64,000 bases of DNA, taken from Cyanoderma ruficeps. Lineage: Eukaryota; Chordata; Aves; Passeriformes; Timaliidae. Shown piece by piece: positions 60,745 through 64,000 of the stretch. A program made the translations under genes and the position numbers. The number at the start of each line of letters is the position of its first letter. Positions within the stretch are counted from its first letter, which is position 1. Under the pieces are notes generated by a model. The model made no database searches and was not told where the DNA came from. It was given only the letters and a program-made list of their open reading frames with translations. The DNA is taken from contig VZDJ01007755.1 of NCBI GenBank assembly GCA_008694505.1, forward strand, positions 13,518,695 to 13,582,694. The letters run 5' to 3'.

Positions 60745-63120
60745 GGTGTTACCAAAAGTCGCATTCTGTTCTCGGAGTGGTCAGAAGTGTATGTCAATCC
60801 AAAACCTGCCCCGCCATAGGTCCCTGTCCTTTCTATAGAATTCTAAGGTTCTAGCAGGGAGATACTGTTTCAACCCATGACAAGAGGGAAAAAAAAGGCA
60901 AGAATACAAATCAATTCATGAACTTTCTTTTGCCTAGCTGTCCAAACAGGCAGTGAATGGGAAGAATCAGTGAGGTTTTTCTGTGTGTTCCAACAGAGAG
61001 GCTTGGTGCCTTTGGCCTCCACTAAAGCTGCTGTTAAAGCTGACTGACCCAGAAACAGAGAACAGACGTCATCCTGCTGTGGCTCCTGTGGTCTGTCCCC
61101 GTCAGATGAGCTGATGCGATTTGCAGAGTTGCAGAGTGAGCTGTACTTCCCAGATCTGTTTAAATGCACAAAGCAGAAAAAGCTTTTGACCATCTAGGCC
61201 TAAGAGCACTGTAGAAAAGAGAATCCCAAAAGAAATTACATCAGAAGGAGCCATTTTGCCATACTTTGCCAGTTTGTATAACACTTCTGTAACACTACCA
61301 GTAATGTCTGTATATAGTTAATTCAGTAAAATCCTGTTTTAATAGACACCAAAAATGCATTATGACTCTTGCCCTTCAAAATAACAGGAAGGCACTGAAG
61401 TCAAGGATTAGAATATAAATGTATTGCAGTCATGATCCTTTCTATCTGAATGACTCTAAATCCAAGGCATTAGAAATTAATTTGTTATTTACACAACATT
61501 TTGCAGTGCTCTAAACTTTATTGTATGTAAAAAACTGTCAAGCATACAGCCAGGTTATTACATGTTAGAAGCTTTAATTATGGAGTGTTTCAAACATTTC
61601 TTATGTTATGACATCTTATGTACAGGGACTTTAATGAATTTATACCTTACTGGAATATTTTCTGCTTTCAAAATTGCCTGAAATTGGTCACTAACCACAA
61701 ATAAATGACAGATTTATCAAAATGTATAAATGAAAAAAAGAAGTCTGTTCAATTTGGTCATTAAAGAGCAAGTCAATTGCTAAATGCTAGTAATTTTATT
61801 TAAATAATTATTTACTATAATTTTTATTCCTTTTCAATCTTCAAACAAGTCTAAGGATTTTCCTACATTTTCAGGTGCAGAGATTATTTCTCATATAATT
61901 TATAAATGCTGCTAATGTATTTTTGAATGAAAAAAAAACCCCACACGTGAGAGCTGAATTAGTTTTGCAATCTATTTATTATTTATCTAAAAATATTTGT
62001 GTAACTGACTTCAGCAGTAATGTACTCCTGCTCATGAGGTAGAATTTCTTAATACAAATAATATTTTTTAATGTTTGAGAGAATTCAGTACAGTAATCTA
62101 TTCCTGGCCAAGACTGTAACAATAAATATTAGAACAGGGCATAGATTCATAATAATGTATTTAGATGTTGTATGAACTAGAAAGCAGGTGAGAAATCACA
62201 ATATCACACTGAAATGAAGTGTTGAAATAGGATAGACTCGTGGTAGAGCAGGAGTCTCATCAGGTAAGCAGATGCAATATCATCTCATTTAAAATAACTT
62301 CCTCTCCAGGAAGAGCACAATTTTCTTTTTTTTTTTCCCATAAATTTCTCAAATGAATGCAACATTTAAAATGTTTTAGAACAACCAGGAATAAGAAGTC
62401 TTCATGTCTGATTTATCAGCTTTGAATTAAATGAAGTCAGAAGCTATTTTTAAGCAATATGTTACACACATGACATATTTCTATCCCGTGGCTGTATTTG
62501 CTCTCTTTTATTACGAGTTTTAGTCCTAAAAATATGTCTGCAATGTAAAAAATATTATCTTGAAAATATTCTAAAAGGAACAATAATCATATTATTTACT
62601 ACTTTACATCAAACAAGATATTGATGCAATATTAATCAAACCACTGCAACTCCACATATATTCATATTTGTCTTCTTCTAGAGCATCACATGCTTTACAT
62701 ATTGCATGAAAAACCTCTGATTTCCAGAAAAGTTGGGAAAATACCGGTGCATTTTAGCTAAAGAAAAACCAAACATAGTTAAAAGTTAGATATAAGAATC
62801 CAAGGCAAAGAAATGAGTTAGTGTTTACTCATTTCAACAGTGAAGAGAATTTTTGCTATTCATATATAGGATATACACTGCTCAACTGACATGGCATATG
62901 CATTAAAAGATATTCAAAAGAGAGTAAAGAGCTCTGATGGATGAACTAAGTGGAAACAGTGGCCATGTATAGGACACAATGTATAAGGCTTTAAGAAATT
63001 CAGTACTGCGACAGCAGGTATTGGACCACAATAAAGATGAAGATTGGAATTCTCGTTTCAGTTCTTGAGAAGGCAAATACATAAGTGTACAAAAAACATT
63101 CTGCATTAACAAAAATATAA

Positions 63121-63149
63121 ACATATGATATATATATATAGATATATAA
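63121..63149. repeat. (AT)n microsatellite
   Basis: Interrupted AT dinucleotide run with about eight AT units and a GATATATA segment. Confidence 0.9.
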
Positions 63150-63973
63150 GTAAGCAAGAAGCTAAAACAGTTAGGATTCTCAGCTGATTTTGCTTTCAAA
63201 TACATTTGTGTGGTTTGCCTTAACGATGAGATACATACACATTTCTAAACAAAAATTTTAGATCAGTGTCAGGTCATCTGAAAATTGACATTTGTTGAGA
63301 GGAAATAAAGATACAATTTGGTACTGAGAATGATGCATAAGTACAAAGTGAAAATGGGCATCAGACATGCAGGAGTAATAAATCCAGACTGCTACTGAAT
63401 TTCAAAAGAGAAAGCAAGTTTATCTGAACAGAACCCAGGTCAGAAAAAAAAAAAGACTGGGCAAGACAAAATAGAAATGTCATTACACTGTAAAAGACAG
63501 GAGAAATACAAGACACCATATCTTTTAATGAAAGCTATTTTTACAAAACTTAGCTCTTAGCTGAAGTAAATTCATTGACTTCAGAGAAGGTATAACAGAA
63601 TAAAATCTTGTATGCATCTATTTTAACAAAATGAACTTCATATTACATAGAATACTATAGAAGACAACACTTACCATTCTAATTAATAACAGTTCGTACC
63701 CTATTACATTGTTGTCTTCAATAACAATGGATCCAAGATGATGAGAAAACCAATTCTTAACTTATTTAAATCTACAGGAATCTCTTTTCTCTGATGTATT
63801 GAGAGGTTTCAGAATGGAACCCTGTTTATATTTGTAATTTTGCATGAAGAATGACACTACTTCTGGCAAAAGTCTTGCATTTTATTTTCTTTAATTTCTT
63901 TTTTCTGTTTGTCTTTAAATACAACTTAGAATTAATCAATTCAATTTCTTTACATTTTCCATCCTTCCCTCAT

Positions 63974-64000
63974 TAAAAGTAAAAGAAAAGAAAAGAAAAA
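63974..64000. repeat. (AAAAG)n microsatellite at the window edge
   Basis: Four AAAAG-type units run to the end of the window. The full length is not visible. Confidence 0.9.

Larger units (their letters stand above)
59420..60882 (-). mobile_element. Long (1.46-kb) LTR-like element with CpG-rich core
   Basis: The plus strand opens TGTTGTGGTTT at 59420 and closes CCCATGACA at 60882, giving the TG...CA termini of an LTR. The minus strand reads TGTCATGGGTTG... to ...AACCACAACA. On the minus strand a CATATAAAAG TATA box sits at 60744-60735, about 140 bp into the element, followed by a CpG-rich stretch (about 18 CpG in 60421-60720, with a CACGTG E-box near 60678). AATAAA signals follow at 60092-60087 and further on. 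Flanks carry aaaggga / agaggga, a 7-bp near-repeat with one mismatch, so a target-site duplication is only suggestive. No retroviral genes are recognised. The family is not identified, and orientation rests on the TATA and AATAAA order. Confidence 0.7.
60883..64000. other. No gene seen; ends in (AAAAG)n
   Basis: AT-rich unique sequence with an AT microsatellite at 63121-63149 and an (AAAAG)n run at 63974-64000 that continues past the window edge. A 107-codon minus frame (60870-61193) starts in unique DNA and just enters the LTR edge. It has no motif. Confidence 0.6.

Overview
This window looks like nuclear DNA from a bird, most likely a songbird. The evidence is several CR1 non-LTR retrotransposon fragments with the avian 3' tail (variants of ATTCTATG), long terminal repeats (LTRs) that resemble avian endogenous retrovirus families, and a generally AT-rich background. 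Vertebrate/avian origin is well supported. Passerine origin is an inference from LTR style and is less certain.

I find no host protein-coding gene, exon, tRNA, rRNA or other RNA gene that I can support. The open reading frames here are short, AT-rich or tryptophan-rich, or are shadows of CR1/LTR sequence. The window reads as a gene desert or the inside of a very large intron. Its contents are dead retroelements, simple repeats, a few local duplications and assembly marks.

Layout: 1-2149 is unique AT-rich DNA with a small CR1 tail and a gap-bearing poly-T. 2150-3673 is an internally deleted CR1 that still carries pieces of ORF1 (esterase-like) and ORF2 (endonuclease). 3674-13639 is unique AT-rich DNA with an A/C-rich tract and a 79-bp direct repeat pair. 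13640-14535 is a possible old LTR. 15655-16060 is a CR1 3' end. 20581-21217 is a solo LTR with a perfect 6-bp target-site duplication. 24007-24706 is a 0.7-kb CR1 on the minus strand. 33980-34405 is a CR1 3' end. 38859-39395 is another internally deleted CR1. 40476-41113 is a second solo LTR of the same family, again with a perfect 6-bp duplication. 41395-42535 is a decayed ERVL-like remnant. 43191-43335 is a G/T-rich tract with a gap. 44819-45424 holds two CR1 pieces separated by about 375 bp. 52284-53426 holds two exact 'copy-N-copy' duplications that look like assembly overlaps. 59420-60882 is a 1.46-kb LTR-like element with a strongly CpG-rich core.

Nothing here amounts to an undescribed biological system. 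The points most worth a second look are the paired solo LTRs, the long CpG-rich LTR, the 79-bp repeat pair, the two gap-flanking duplications, and the repeated CR1 structure in which endonuclease sequence is joined to 3' sequence.
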